A stretch of 64,000 nt of DNA from Robiginitalea sp. (lineage in GTDB: Bacteria; Bacteroidota; Bacteroidia; Flavobacteriales; Flavobacteriaceae): positions 1 to 64,000 of the forward strand of contig JAHECA010000010.1 of NCBI GenBank assembly GCA_024642005.1, in the 5' to 3' direction. The position numbers and the translations under genes are program-made. Of this stretch, positions 33,461 through 41,903 are shown piece by piece; the stretch's first letter is position 1; the number at the start of each line of letters is the position of its first letter. The notes under the pieces were generated by a model. The model was not told the origin of the DNA, searched no databases, and was given only the letters and a program-made list of their open reading frames with translations.

Positions 33461-36286
33461 ATGAAAAAATTTTTTTACGTTATACTCTTCTCGATGAGTC
33501 TTGCTGCAAGCGCTCAGACTACCGGCTCTGTTGTAGGTACGCTGATCGACCGGGAGATGAATGACGAGCCCCTTCCCTTCGCCAATATCCTGGTGAAGGG
33601 AACCACCAAGGGAACTACCTCAGATTTTGATGGCTTGTACCGGATAGACGGGCTGGAAGAAGGCACTTATACATTACAATACAGCTTCCTGGGGTATGAA
33701 ACCGTGGAAATGGCAGACGTGCAGGTAACGGCCGGTCAGGAAACCGTAATAAACGTACCCCTTTCTGCCAGCCAGGGCATGACCCTGGATGAAGTGGTGG
33801 TTACGTCTTCAGTAGCCAAAGATTCTGAAGTTGCTCTGCTGCTCGAACAAAAGAATGCCACCGTTATTCAGGAAGCCATCAGCGCTGAGGCGTTGAGGCT
33901 TAAGGGCATAGACGATGCCGCAGCCGCTGTTTCCCAGATTTCAGGAATCTCCAAACAACAAGGATCCAATGATGTTTACGTCAGGGGATTGGGAGACCGT
34001 TACCAGAATACCACGATGAACGGCCTCTCCCTCCCCTCCAACGATGTAAATAAAAAGAATATAGACCTGAACCTGTTTGCATCGGGCATTATCGATAATG
34101 TAGCCGTGAGCAAGGCCTTTTCGGCAGCATTTTACTCCGATTTCGCAGCCGGGAATGTAAACATTGATTCTAAGGAATACCTGGGGGACGGATATTTCAA
34201 ATTTTCCCTCGGAAGCGGGCTCAATACCAACGCCGCAGGCCTTGATTTTGTTCGTTCTGAAGGGCCCAGTGCTTTTGGGTTCTACAATCGGTATGACCAT
34301 AACCCCTTTGCAGTTGTTCTCTCCCACGGGGTAGATCCGCAAGGGGCCCTCGACCCAATTAACCGGAACGGAGCTGCCGAAGGCGGTTATTCCTGGCTGG
34401 TGGGCGAAGAGTCGCGCCTGAGCGTATTCGGGGCGGCCAGCTTTGACAGCGGTTACCAGTACCGCGAAGGGCCTGCACGCGATTTCACCAATGTGCTCAA
34501 GGTTGACTTTCCGGAAGTTAACGAGTACTCCTATAAAGCCATAACTACATTGCTTGGCAACGCCACCTACCGGATTAACCCCTTCCACAAACTCAGCTAC
34601 AGCTCGCTGTTCATTAACAGTGCCACCGATGCCGTCGGCTATTACGGGGTTAACGGAGATGGCACCAACCGCGACGCAATTCTCAACACCGACCGCGGGT
34701 TTTACGTGATGAACGTGCAGTTTAACCAGAATAGGATCTATGTCAATCAGCTCAATGGACAGCACAATTTTGACGATGGCTGGACCTTGGACTGGGGTAC
34801 CGGCTACAACAAGGTGTTTTCAGACGAACCCGACCGGAAACGGATTACCCTGGAGAACTACCAGTATGCCCTGGACGATGACCCGGATACAAACCCGGTC
34901 TTCTACACCAACATCCCCTTCGACAACCAGCGCTTTTTCCAGAGCATCGAAGACGACGAGCTCAACAGCTACATGAAGGTCGGTTACAAGCCCTCAGAAA
35001 AAATCGCTTTCGAATTCGGATACAACGGACGTCAGAAAGAACGCCAGTTCAATAGCATTCGCTACGGATACGACCTGGTTGATCGCGACAACACACCGGT
35101 AACCGATGTGAACAATTTAAACAGCATCTTTAATGTCTCAAACATTAATATACCCGAGGGTAGCGGGTTGTGGGATCTGGTAGTTTTGAACCCCATAAAC
35201 GACAAGATAGGGAATCGCAACCGTCCCGGTCTCCCTGAGAACACCTATAACGGAAAGTTAAACGTTCATGCCGGCTATGTTACAGCTCAGTGGACGCCCA
35301 CTGAAAAATGGCTAATCGTGCCCGGTGTGCGCCTGGAGTCCTATTCCCAGAAGGTGGTATACGAGGTAATCAATATCCGGCCTGATGACCCGGGCAGACG
35401 CGAGGCCTATGAAAACATCTTCGCCCCTTCCCTGAACCTCAGGTACGCCCTCACCGAAGACGCCAACCTCCGGATGGGCTTCAGTAAAACAGCCTCATTT
35501 CCTGAATTCAAAGAAGTTGCACCCTTCGTTTATGAATCGGTTACTCAGCGCGTAGGAGGCAACCCCGATCTGCTGGGCGGCCTTGATGGCTCAGGCGCCA
35601 CCTATTCAGATGTGTACAATTACGACCTGAAATACGAATGGTTCATGAACCGGGGCGAACTCGTTTCGCTCTCGGCCTTTGCCAAAACCATCAAGAACCC
35701 GGTAAACCGTGTGGTAGCGGCCGACGCCACTGGAACTCAACGGTATTTCCGCACCGGGGAAAAAGCCGATATCTACGGCCTGGAGCTGGAGTTTCGCAAA
35801 GACTTGCTTCGCGATGCCAACGACAAAGCCGTGCTTTCTTTCGGCCTTAACAGTGCCTATACACATACAAAACAAGACCTGAAAGACATTCCGGCAGGCG
35901 AGAAGAATACCTTTGGAACCTCCTTTGACCGCGACTCTGATAAACTGGAAGGGGCTAGTCCTTTCATCCTCAACACCGACCTGAACTACAGCCCCGTTTT
36001 TGGGAATTACAAACCCAAGGCAACCGTGGTATTCTCGTATTTCTCAGACCGAATTTATTCACTGGGGTCTGGAAGCCTGGGAAATATTGTAGAACGGGCC
36101 GTGCCCACCCTCGATTTTATATGGCAGAACCAAATCGGGGATCATTTCGAAGTAAACCTGAGCGCCAAAAACCTTTTAAACCCGACTATATCGCGCGTTC
36201 GTGAGAATACCGGTATAGGGGATATAACCTTAAGAGAATACAAACTGGGGGTCAATCTGGGTCTTACCCTCGCTTATAAATTCTAA
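33461..36286 (+). CDS. TonB-dependent outer-membrane receptor
   Basis: Receptor of 941 aa. A signal peptide (FFYVILFSMSLAASAQ) is followed by a carboxypeptidase-regulatory-like Ig domain (about residues 22-108, GTLIDREMNDEPLPFANILV). The plug domain (DEVVVTSS onward, with VYVRGLGDRYQNT) and a 22-strand-type barrel ending LGLTLAYKF come next. It is not a SusC type, as no SusD follows. A beta-helix lipoprotein starts 20 nt after its stop. With Pho-box-like repeats in front and porin, PiT and Na/Pi genes nearby, a role in uptake of a phosphorus-containing compound is inferred. Confidence 0.93.
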   Translation: MKKFFYVILFSMSLAASAQTTGSVVGTLIDREMNDEPLPFANILVKGTTKGTTSDFDGLYRIDGLEEGTYTLQYSFLGYETVEMADVQVTAGQETVINVPLSASQGMTLDEVVVTSSVAKDSEVALLLEQKNATVIQEAISAEALRLKGIDDAAAAVSQISGISKQQGSNDVYVRGLGDRYQNTTMNGLSLPSNDVNKKNIDLNLFASGIIDNVAVSKAFSAAFYSDFAAGNVNIDSKEYLGDGYFKFSLGSGLNTNAAGLDFVRSEGPSAFGFYNRYDHNPFAVVLSHGVDPQGALDPINRNGAAEGGYSWLVGEESRLSVFGAASFDSGYQYREGPARDFTNVLKVDFPEVNEYSYKAITTLLGNATYRINPFHKLSYSSLFINSATDAVGYYGVNGDGTNRDAILNTDRGFYVMNVQFNQNRIYVNQLNGQHNFDDGWTLDWGTGYNKVFSDEPDRKRITLENYQYALDDDPDTNPVFYTNIPFDNQRFFQSIEDDELNSYMKVGYKPSEKIAFEFGYNGRQKERQFNSIRYGYDLVDRDNTPVTDVNNLNSIFNVSNINIPEGSGLWDLVVLNPINDKIGNRNRPGLPENTYNGKLNVHAGYVTAQWTPTEKWLIVPGVRLESYSQKVVYEVINIRPDDPGRREAYENIFAPSLNLRYALTEDANLRMGFSKTASFPEFKEVAPFVYESVTQRVGGNPDLLGGLDGSGATYSDVYNYDLKYEWFMNRGELVSLSAFAKTIKNPVNRVVAADATGTQRYFRTGEKADIYGLELEFRKDLLRDANDKAVLSFGLNSAYTHTKQDLKDIPAGEKNTFGTSFDRDSDKLEGASPFILNTDLNYSPVFGNYKPKATVVFSYFSDRIYSLGSGSLGNIVERAVPTLDFIWQNQIGDHFEVNLSAKNLLNPTISRVRENTGIGDITLREYKLGVNLGLTLAYKF

Positions 36287-36305
36287 TACTACTAAAACCA
36301 AAAAA

Positions 36306-37496
36306 ATGAAAACGAAGTACTTTATTTTAGGTGTTGCCGCTGCCTTATTAGCCGCCTGCGGGAGCGATGATACCGCCGACATCGTTATCTATGATAACAG
36401 CGTTGTCAACAATAATTCCAGTGGGGGCGATGGACCAGGAGACCAAACTGTAAACCTCAGTGGTGTATATACCGAAAACCTTGTGCTGGATGCCAACACA
36501 AACTACGTGATTACCGGTCCGGTACTCATGGCAAGCGGCACTACCTTAAGCATCCCCGCAGGGTTAACCATCAAAGCACAGCCTGTTGGGGTTAATGCCT
36601 ACATTGCCATTCAGCAAGGCGCCCAGATTAATGCAGTAGGCACTTCTTCCCAGCCTATTGTTTTCACGTCCAATGCGGGTACACCGGGGTCGGGCGACTG
36701 GGGCGGACTCGTACTTTGCGGACGTGCCCCAATCAATAGCACCCCAGATGGCTCTGACAACACGGCCACTTCGGAAGTGGGCAGCCTGTCTTACGGGGGA
36801 AACAGCCCCACCGATAATTCCGGTACCCTGTCTTACGTGCGTATCGAATACGCGGGGGGCGCTATCGACGGGAATGCAGAGCTCAACGGGCTCTCCCTCT
36901 ACGCTGTTGGAAGCGGCACCACCATCGACCACGTCCAGATTTATGAGGCCTCAGACGACGGCGTTGAATTTTTCGGCGGCACGGTAAACCTTAACCACAT
37001 TGCCGTGGTGAACTGCGAGGACGATTCCATCGACTGGACCGAAGGCTATATCGGCACCATCACCGATGTTTATATTCAGCATGGCACTTCCCACGACAAG
37101 GCTTTCGAATGCGATGGCTACAACACAGACTTCAGCAATGAAGGCGGGTATTACTCAGCACCAAACGTCAATAATGTCATGGTAATGGGCGCAAATGATG
37201 CCAGCGAGGCCATCCGCCTCCGTGCAGGCACGCAGGGCATTTTTACCAACCTGGTCCTCAACGACTTTGACGAAGGGTTCGACCTCGACGGTGACACGGG
37301 CACCAACCCCACTGGTCAGGGCGTACTGGACGGCTTGTTGCAGATAATCGACATTACCTTCAACAATGTAACTACCAAAGTAACCAATGACACCGGCTAT
37401 ACCTTCACCGAGGCCGACCTTATTTCCGGGGACGGGAACGGCACAGGCACCGACATCGGCAGCTGGGGTAGCGGTTGGACGGTTGGCATCCGATAA
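36306..37496 (+). CDS. Beta-helix surface lipoprotein, receptor partner
   Basis: Lipoprotein of 396 aa (lipobox LLAACG), with an Asn/Gly/Ser-rich linker and then an elongated repetitive beta domain (TLSIPAGLTIKAQ, AYIAIQQGAQINAVGTSSQPIVFTS, LSYVRIEYAGG) that looks like a right-handed parallel beta-helix. A negatively charged segment (DFDEGFDLDGDTG) could bind calcium. I know of no defined activity. The gene is in the same transcript as the TonB receptor and may be its substrate-binding partner on the cell surface. A strong terminator follows. Confidence 0.8.
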   Translation: MKTKYFILGVAAALLAACGSDDTADIVIYDNSVVNNNSSGGDGPGDQTVNLSGVYTENLVLDANTNYVITGPVLMASGTTLSIPAGLTIKAQPVGVNAYIAIQQGAQINAVGTSSQPIVFTSNAGTPGSGDWGGLVLCGRAPINSTPDGSDNTATSEVGSLSYGGNSPTDNSGTLSYVRIEYAGGAIDGNAELNGLSLYAVGSGTTIDHVQIYEASDDGVEFFGGTVNLNHIAVVNCEDDSIDWTEGYIGTITDVYIQHGTSHDKAFECDGYNTDFSNEGGYYSAPNVNNVMVMGANDASEAIRLRAGTQGIFTNLVLNDFDEGFDLDGDTGTNPTGQGVLDGLLQIIDITFNNVTTKVTNDTGYTFTEADLISGDGNGTGTDIGSWGSGWTVGIR

Positions 37497-37511
37497 TTTT
37501 TGGCCAGGAAC

Positions 37512-37546
37512 AAAAAAAGGCCGCAACGTTGTTGCGGCCTTTTTTT
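37512..37546. terminator. Terminator between lipoprotein and YwqK-type gene
   Basis: AAAAAAAGGCCGCAAC, loop GTT, then the perfect complement GTTGCGGCC with T residues. It is symmetric and serves both facing genes. Confidence 0.9.
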
Positions 37547-37562
37547 GGTTTCAAGCGTCCCT

Positions 37563-37919
37563 TTATTGATTCAGAGCCACTTTGGAACCTTCCTTCCATT
37601 GCTGAACGGAGGCAATACCGTTAAGATTATAATCAACTTCACTTAATCCGTCATTGGTCCAAAAGAACCATTTACCGTCCTTTTTACCATTTACATAATT
37701 TCCCAGGGCAATCTTTTCGCCATTCTCGGCAAAACTTTCCCACTGCCCATGCAGTTGGCCCTGGATATTAAGCGTTCCCTGCTGGCTTATAGAACCATTT
37801 TCGTGATAATAGACTACCTGATACAGGTCTTTATCCTCCAGAAAAACCACTTTGCGCTCTCGTTGAGCAAGCGCAAGTGCCGGGGCAAGCAACAACAGAC
37901 ATATGATTAACTTCTTCAT
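37563..37919 (-). CDS. Secreted YwqK/MORN-repeat protein
   Basis: Exported protein of 118 aa (signal ICLLLLAPALALAQ). The mature part has several YwqK/MORN-like repeats (YYHENGSISQQGTLN, LHGQWESFAENGEKIALGNY, KKDGKWFFWTNDG). Databases call the family a toxin-antitoxin YwqK antitoxin, but that name is not supported by any partner here; it is simply a short repeat protein of unknown role. Monocistronic. Confidence 0.85.
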   Translation of the reverse strand: MKKLIICLLLLAPALALAQRERKVVFLEDKDLYQVVYYHENGSISQQGTLNIQGQLHGQWESFAENGEKIALGNYVNGKKDGKWFFWTNDGLSEVDYNLNGIASVQQWKEGSKVALNQ

Positions 37920-37955
37920 GCCTTGGTCTTTTAGAATTATAAAAATACATTCTTT

Positions 37956-37994
37956 TTAACGATGGCGCAACTTTTGCGTAACATTTTCTTTACA
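37956..37994 (+). promoter_or_regulatory. Third array of 11-bp-periodic Pho-box-like repeats
   Basis: TTAAC (37956), GCAAC (37967), GTAAC (37978) and TTTAC (37989) follow with exact 11-bp steps. The nearest plus-strand gene starts 297 nt downstream and has its own pair of boxes. No ideal -7 box stands 9 nt after the array (GACAACTT at 38004). It may serve a non-coding transcript ending at the terminator at 38181, or be a remote box of the porin gene. Confidence 0.45.
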
Positions 37995-38180
37995 TTAGAA
38001 CGCGACAACTTCGCCCATAGTATGTATTTGAGAGCCTTCTCAGACTCAATATTTATAATTCCTTAATATTCTGATTACTATAAAGTCACCTGCTCAGACG
38101 ACTTTTGAAGCGTGTTATAACACAAACCTGTATTTCATATAAAGTTTAGTTTTTGTCGACTGTATTTGTATGGATACATA
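37995..38180. other. Gene-free stretch, possible small RNA
   Basis: No coding frame is seen. The stretch is AT-rich, lies between a Pho-box-like array and a terminator on the plus strand, and has two TGTATTTG motifs (38025, 38160 region) resembling -7 boxes imperfectly. A short non-coding RNA of about 150-200 nt would explain the terminator, but a transcript is not shown. Confidence 0.3.
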
Positions 38181-38208
38181 ACTGCCTTTGGCCAAGGCAG
38201 TTTTTTTA
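38181..38208 (+). terminator. Orphan terminator before the porin gene
   Basis: ACTGCCTT, a 5-nt loop, AAGGCAGT and a run of seven T. No plus-strand gene lies within the 680 nt before it except the lipoprotein, which already has a terminator at 37512-37546. Confidence 0.75.
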
Positions 38209-38234
38209 TTTTCTGCCCCGGATATAATATTCAG

Positions 38235-38268
38235 TTAACCTTGTGTTAACAACTTCCTTCGACCTTTG
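38235..38268 (+). promoter_or_regulatory. Pho-box-like pair and promoter of the porin
   Basis: TTAAC at 38235 and 38246 (11-bp step) end 9 nt before a -7-like GACCTTTG (38261-38268); TTG at 38241-38243 could be the -33 element (17-nt spacer). The start codon follows 22 nt later. The arrangement matches that before the TonB receptor (boxes, 9 nt, -7, 23 nt, ATG). Confidence 0.65.
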
Positions 38269-38290
38269 CGGCGACAAAAAACTAAACTTT

Positions 38291-39502
38291 ATGAATCTTC
38301 GTATCGGGGCGGCGCTTGCCTTACTTCTGTTTAGTGCTCCCATCTTTTCTCAAGAAGACAATGCACCTCCTTTTGGGAAAGGTTTATTTAACCTGAAAGG
38401 AAAGGATGACAGCTGGGAGATGAAAATCGGTTTTCGGATGCAATTCCTGGCGTCTAATTCTTGGCTAGAACAAGACAACGATGACGGTTTTCTGCTGGAA
38501 CCTCAAAGCAATTTTCTGATCCGCCGATCACGTCTTAAATTCGATGGTTTTGCTTTTAGTCCAAAACTCGAATACAAATTTGAAATGGGGCTCTCCAATA
38601 GAGATATGTCGGGGACTTCTCCTTTCACCGGGAATACACCAAGATTTATTATGGATGCCGTTGTGAAATGGAATTTCTATGAAAACTTTGTGCTGTGGGT
38701 TGGACAAACAAAATTACCAGGCAATATAGAGCGCGTGATTTCCTCTGCAAACTTGCAACTGGTAGATCGTTCCCTTTTAAATTCCTTGTTTAATATTGAC
38801 CGTGACATCGGTTTTCAGCTTCGTCATCATACGGAATTGACAGATTCCTTTGTTGTCAGGGAGATTTTCGCTCTTTCTCAGGGAGAAGGGCGAAACGTGA
38901 CTACCGGCAACCTCGGAGGACACCAGTATACCGGGCGTATTGAATTACTTCCTTTGGGTTACTTCTCAAATGACGGAGATTATTTCGGCAGTGACCTGGC
39001 CCGGGAAGTCAAACCGAAACTGATGCTGAGTGCTTCGTATGATTATAACAACAATGCTGTCAGGAATCGCAGCAACCAGGGCACGTACATGGTCACCGAT
39101 ACTGGTTTTCACGAAACCCCGATCAAAACAGTATTTGTAGATGCGATGTTCAAATACAAGGGTGTTTCCTTCATGGCTGAATACTCCTCGCGGTCTGCCG
39201 ATGATCCTATTGCAGTCAATTCAGACGGCACGCCCACCGGAGTCGTTGTCCAGGTTGGAGATGCTGTAAACCTGCAATCGGGATACCTGTTTAAAAACAA
39301 CTGGGAAGTTTCCGGCAGGTTTACCCATGTTGAACTGGATGAGAACCTTACCGGGACGGGTCCGCAAAGCCAATATACCTTGGGTCTCTCGAAGTTTTTT
39401 GTGGGCCACAAGCTAAAGGTTCAAACAGACGTCAATTACCTTGATCTTGATGATGACACCGGGGTTGTATTGTGGAGGGTTCAGATGGAATTACATTTCT
39501 AA
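38291..39502 (+). CDS. Phosphate-selective porin (OprP/OprO family)
   Basis: Outer-membrane porin of 403 aa. The ATG at 38291 starts a signal peptide (LRIGAALALLLFSAPIFSQ); a TTG-type extension upstream lies in the promoter. The mature chain has the OprP/OprO pattern with GFRMQFLASNSW, LIRRSRLKFDGF, LEYKFEMGLSNRD, LWVGQTKLPGNIERV, and closes with VLWRVQMELHF, a typical last barrel strand. Codon use is a little more AT-rich than for the genes around. It would pass phosphate or polyphosphate to the periplasm for the PiT transporter encoded next. Confidence 0.9.
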   Translation: MNLRIGAALALLLFSAPIFSQEDNAPPFGKGLFNLKGKDDSWEMKIGFRMQFLASNSWLEQDNDDGFLLEPQSNFLIRRSRLKFDGFAFSPKLEYKFEMGLSNRDMSGTSPFTGNTPRFIMDAVVKWNFYENFVLWVGQTKLPGNIERVISSANLQLVDRSLLNSLFNIDRDIGFQLRHHTELTDSFVVREIFALSQGEGRNVTTGNLGGHQYTGRIELLPLGYFSNDGDYFGSDLAREVKPKLMLSASYDYNNNAVRNRSNQGTYMVTDTGFHETPIKTVFVDAMFKYKGVSFMAEYSSRSADDPIAVNSDGTPTGVVVQVGDAVNLQSGYLFKNNWEVSGRFTHVELDENLTGTGPQSQYTLGLSKFFVGHKLKVQTDVNYLDLDDDTGVVLWRVQMELHF

Positions 39503-39574
39503 AAATATAACTATTAGGTAACACTATACCGGTCAATTGACTACATATTTGTACATTGTATTTTACTAGCTCTC

Positions 39575-41878
39575 ATGGATAATATTTATTTGTTGATGAT
39601 CATTGCTCTGGCAGCCCTGGCTATAGCCGACCTGGTTGTAGGAGTGAGCAACGATGCCGTAAACTTCCTCAATTCAGCTATCGGGTCCAAAGCCATCTCT
39701 TTCCGGACCATCATGATCGTATCCAGTTTGGGGATTGCTTTCGGGGCTATCTTTTCCAGCGGTATGATGGAAGTGGCCCGTAAAGGGATCTTTAACCCCG
39801 GCGAATTCTACTTTGACGAGATCATGTTCATCTTCATGGCGGTCATGATCACCGATATTTTGCTGCTCGATTTCTTCAATACCCTGGGCATGCCTACTTC
39901 GACAACGGTATCTATCGTATTCGAGCTGTTAGGTGCGGCCGTGGCTATGGCCCTGATTAAAATCGGCTCTGATGGTGGAAGTTTCGGGGAAGTGCTTAAA
40001 TACATCAATACCACAAAAGCCACAGAAATTATCTCGGGCATTTTGCTATCGGTGATCATCTCGTTCTCCATCGGGGCCATTGTTCAATGGATTTCGCGTT
40101 TGTTGCTCTCTTACGACTTCCAGAAAAAAGCCAAGTGGGTTGGCGCCGTTTTCGGGGGGATAGCCCTTACCGCCATCACCTATTTTATATTTATGAAAGG
40201 TATTGGCGGAACCCCATTTGCCAGCCAGTCCTACGATATTATCGGCGGCATGAAAATTTCCGAGTTTTTGGAAAGCCAGGTGTACGTGATCATTGCGATA
40301 AGTGTTATTTTCTGGTCCTTAATGGCCTTCGTGCTCACTTCCCTCGCGAGGGTAAATATCTATAAGCTCACCATCGGTGTCGGAACCTTTGCCCTCGCCT
40401 TGGCGTTTGCCGGGAATGATCTGGTGAACTTTATAGGCGTGCCCATTGCTGCCTATCAGTCTTTCGAAGCCTGGACTGCTTCGGGGCTGCCAGCCTCCGA
40501 ATTTAGCATGAATGTTTTGGCGACTAAGGTCCCTACGCCAACCTTATTTCTTTTTATCTCAGGGATGGTAATGGTTGCAACGCTTTGGCTATCCAAAAAG
40601 GCCCGACACGTGGCAGCCACCGAGATTAACCTGGCCCGCGAAGGAGAAGCAAAGGAACGCTTCGAGGCAACTTTCCTTTCAAGAGGGTTGGTCCAGTTTT
40701 CGATGATGGTTGCGACCTATACACGCACCGTCATTCCGGAATCTGTCCGTCAGAAACTGGACAAGCGCTTCGAAAAACCTGTAGTTAAACTCCCTAAGGG
40801 AAAAGTACACGAATTACCGGCATTTGACATGGTACGGGCCGCTGTAAACCTAATGGTGGCGGGAATTCTTATTTCAGTTGCAACATCGTACAAACTCCCG
40901 CTTTCTACAACCTACGTCACTTTTATGGTGGCCATGGGTACTTCTCTGGCCGACCGCGCCTGGGGCAGTGAAAGCGCCGTATACAGGGTGGCCGGGGTTC
41001 TCAGCGTAATAGGAGGGTGGTTCATGACGGCGCTCATCGCCTTTGTTGCCTCAGGGGTGATTTTGACCATCATCAGTTTCGGCAAGGGAACAGCCATTGG
41101 AATTTTGCTCTTTATTGCCGTTTTAATTCTGGCCCGGAATTATATCTCACACCAGAAAAAAAGCCAGGAATTGAAGGCCGAAGACAGTCTGCGGCGGGCT
41201 GAGAGCAGCTCCCTGCATGGCGTGATTACCGAGAGCGCCCATAACATCTCAAATGTCTTGAAGCGGAGCCACAAAATCTACTCCAATTCAATGAATGGGC
41301 TTTCAAAGCAGGATCTGGTCCTTCTGGAAAAAAATAAAAAACAGAGTGCTAAATTATCTGCTGAAATAGATGACTTGCGAAACAGCATCTTTTATTTCAT
41401 CAAGAACCTCGACGAGAGCAGTGTTGGAGCCAGCAACTTCTATATCAACATCCTTGGGTATTTGCAAGACATGGCTCAATCGCTGGAATATATTGGTAAG
41501 GTGAGCCACAAACACATACACAATAAGCATAAAAAGCTCAAGTACAACCAGGTCAAGGAGTTGAAGGAAATCGATGAAAAATTGGAAGAAATGCTGAGCC
41601 AATCCAAAGACATCTTTGACCAGGCAGCTTTCGATAAGATCGGCAAAATTGTCGACCGGCATCCGGAGCTCCTGGAAATGGTTTCCCAAAAAATTGACAA
41701 GCAAGTAGACCGGACCCGCAGCGAGGAATCCAGCCCGAAGAATACCACGCTCTATTTTTCACTGCTGCTTGAGACCCGCGATTTCATTACGGCAACAATT
41801 AACCTGCTTGAAGAGTACCGTATAGCTCATCAGGGGCCCGACAACCGCCTTCCTGGGGAAAAGCCGCCGATTTCCTGA
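39575..41878 (+). CDS. PiT-type phosphate transporter with PhoU-like C-terminal domain
   Basis: Inorganic phosphate transporter of 767 aa. Two PiT halves are visible: VGVSNDAVNFLNSAIGSKA near residue 22 and FAGNDLVNFIGVPIAA near 285, both carrying the GxNDxxN signature. A third short membrane block (about 415-540) includes LPLSTTYVTFMVAMG. The C-terminal 220 residues are helical (KRSHKIYSNSMNGLSKQDL onward, LEEMLSQSKDIFDQ) and look like the DUF47/PhoU-type regulator that in other bacteria is a separate partner of PiT. The gene follows the porin by 72 nt and probably shares its regulation. Confidence 0.9.
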   Translation: MDNIYLLMIIALAALAIADLVVGVSNDAVNFLNSAIGSKAISFRTIMIVSSLGIAFGAIFSSGMMEVARKGIFNPGEFYFDEIMFIFMAVMITDILLLDFFNTLGMPTSTTVSIVFELLGAAVAMALIKIGSDGGSFGEVLKYINTTKATEIISGILLSVIISFSIGAIVQWISRLLLSYDFQKKAKWVGAVFGGIALTAITYFIFMKGIGGTPFASQSYDIIGGMKISEFLESQVYVIIAISVIFWSLMAFVLTSLARVNIYKLTIGVGTFALALAFAGNDLVNFIGVPIAAYQSFEAWTASGLPASEFSMNVLATKVPTPTLFLFISGMVMVATLWLSKKARHVAATEINLAREGEAKERFEATFLSRGLVQFSMMVATYTRTVIPESVRQKLDKRFEKPVVKLPKGKVHELPAFDMVRAAVNLMVAGILISVATSYKLPLSTTYVTFMVAMGTSLADRAWGSESAVYRVAGVLSVIGGWFMTALIAFVASGVILTIISFGKGTAIGILLFIAVLILARNYISHQKKSQELKAEDSLRRAESSSLHGVITESAHNISNVLKRSHKIYSNSMNGLSKQDLVLLEKNKKQSAKLSAEIDDLRNSIFYFIKNLDESSVGASNFYINILGYLQDMAQSLEYIGKVSHKHIHNKHKKLKYNQVKELKEIDEKLEEMLSQSKDIFDQAAFDKIGKIVDRHPELLEMVSQKIDKQVDRTRSEESSPKNTTLYFSLLLETRDFITATINLLEEYRIAHQGPDNRLPGEKPPIS

Positions 41879-41903
41879 AAGCGGCGAACCCAGGTGGTAA
41901 AAT

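Noticed and set aside
37563-37919. YwqK-type gene as an antitoxin
   Set aside because: Only MORN-like repeats and a signal peptide are seen; no adjacent toxin, so the database-style name was not used as function.
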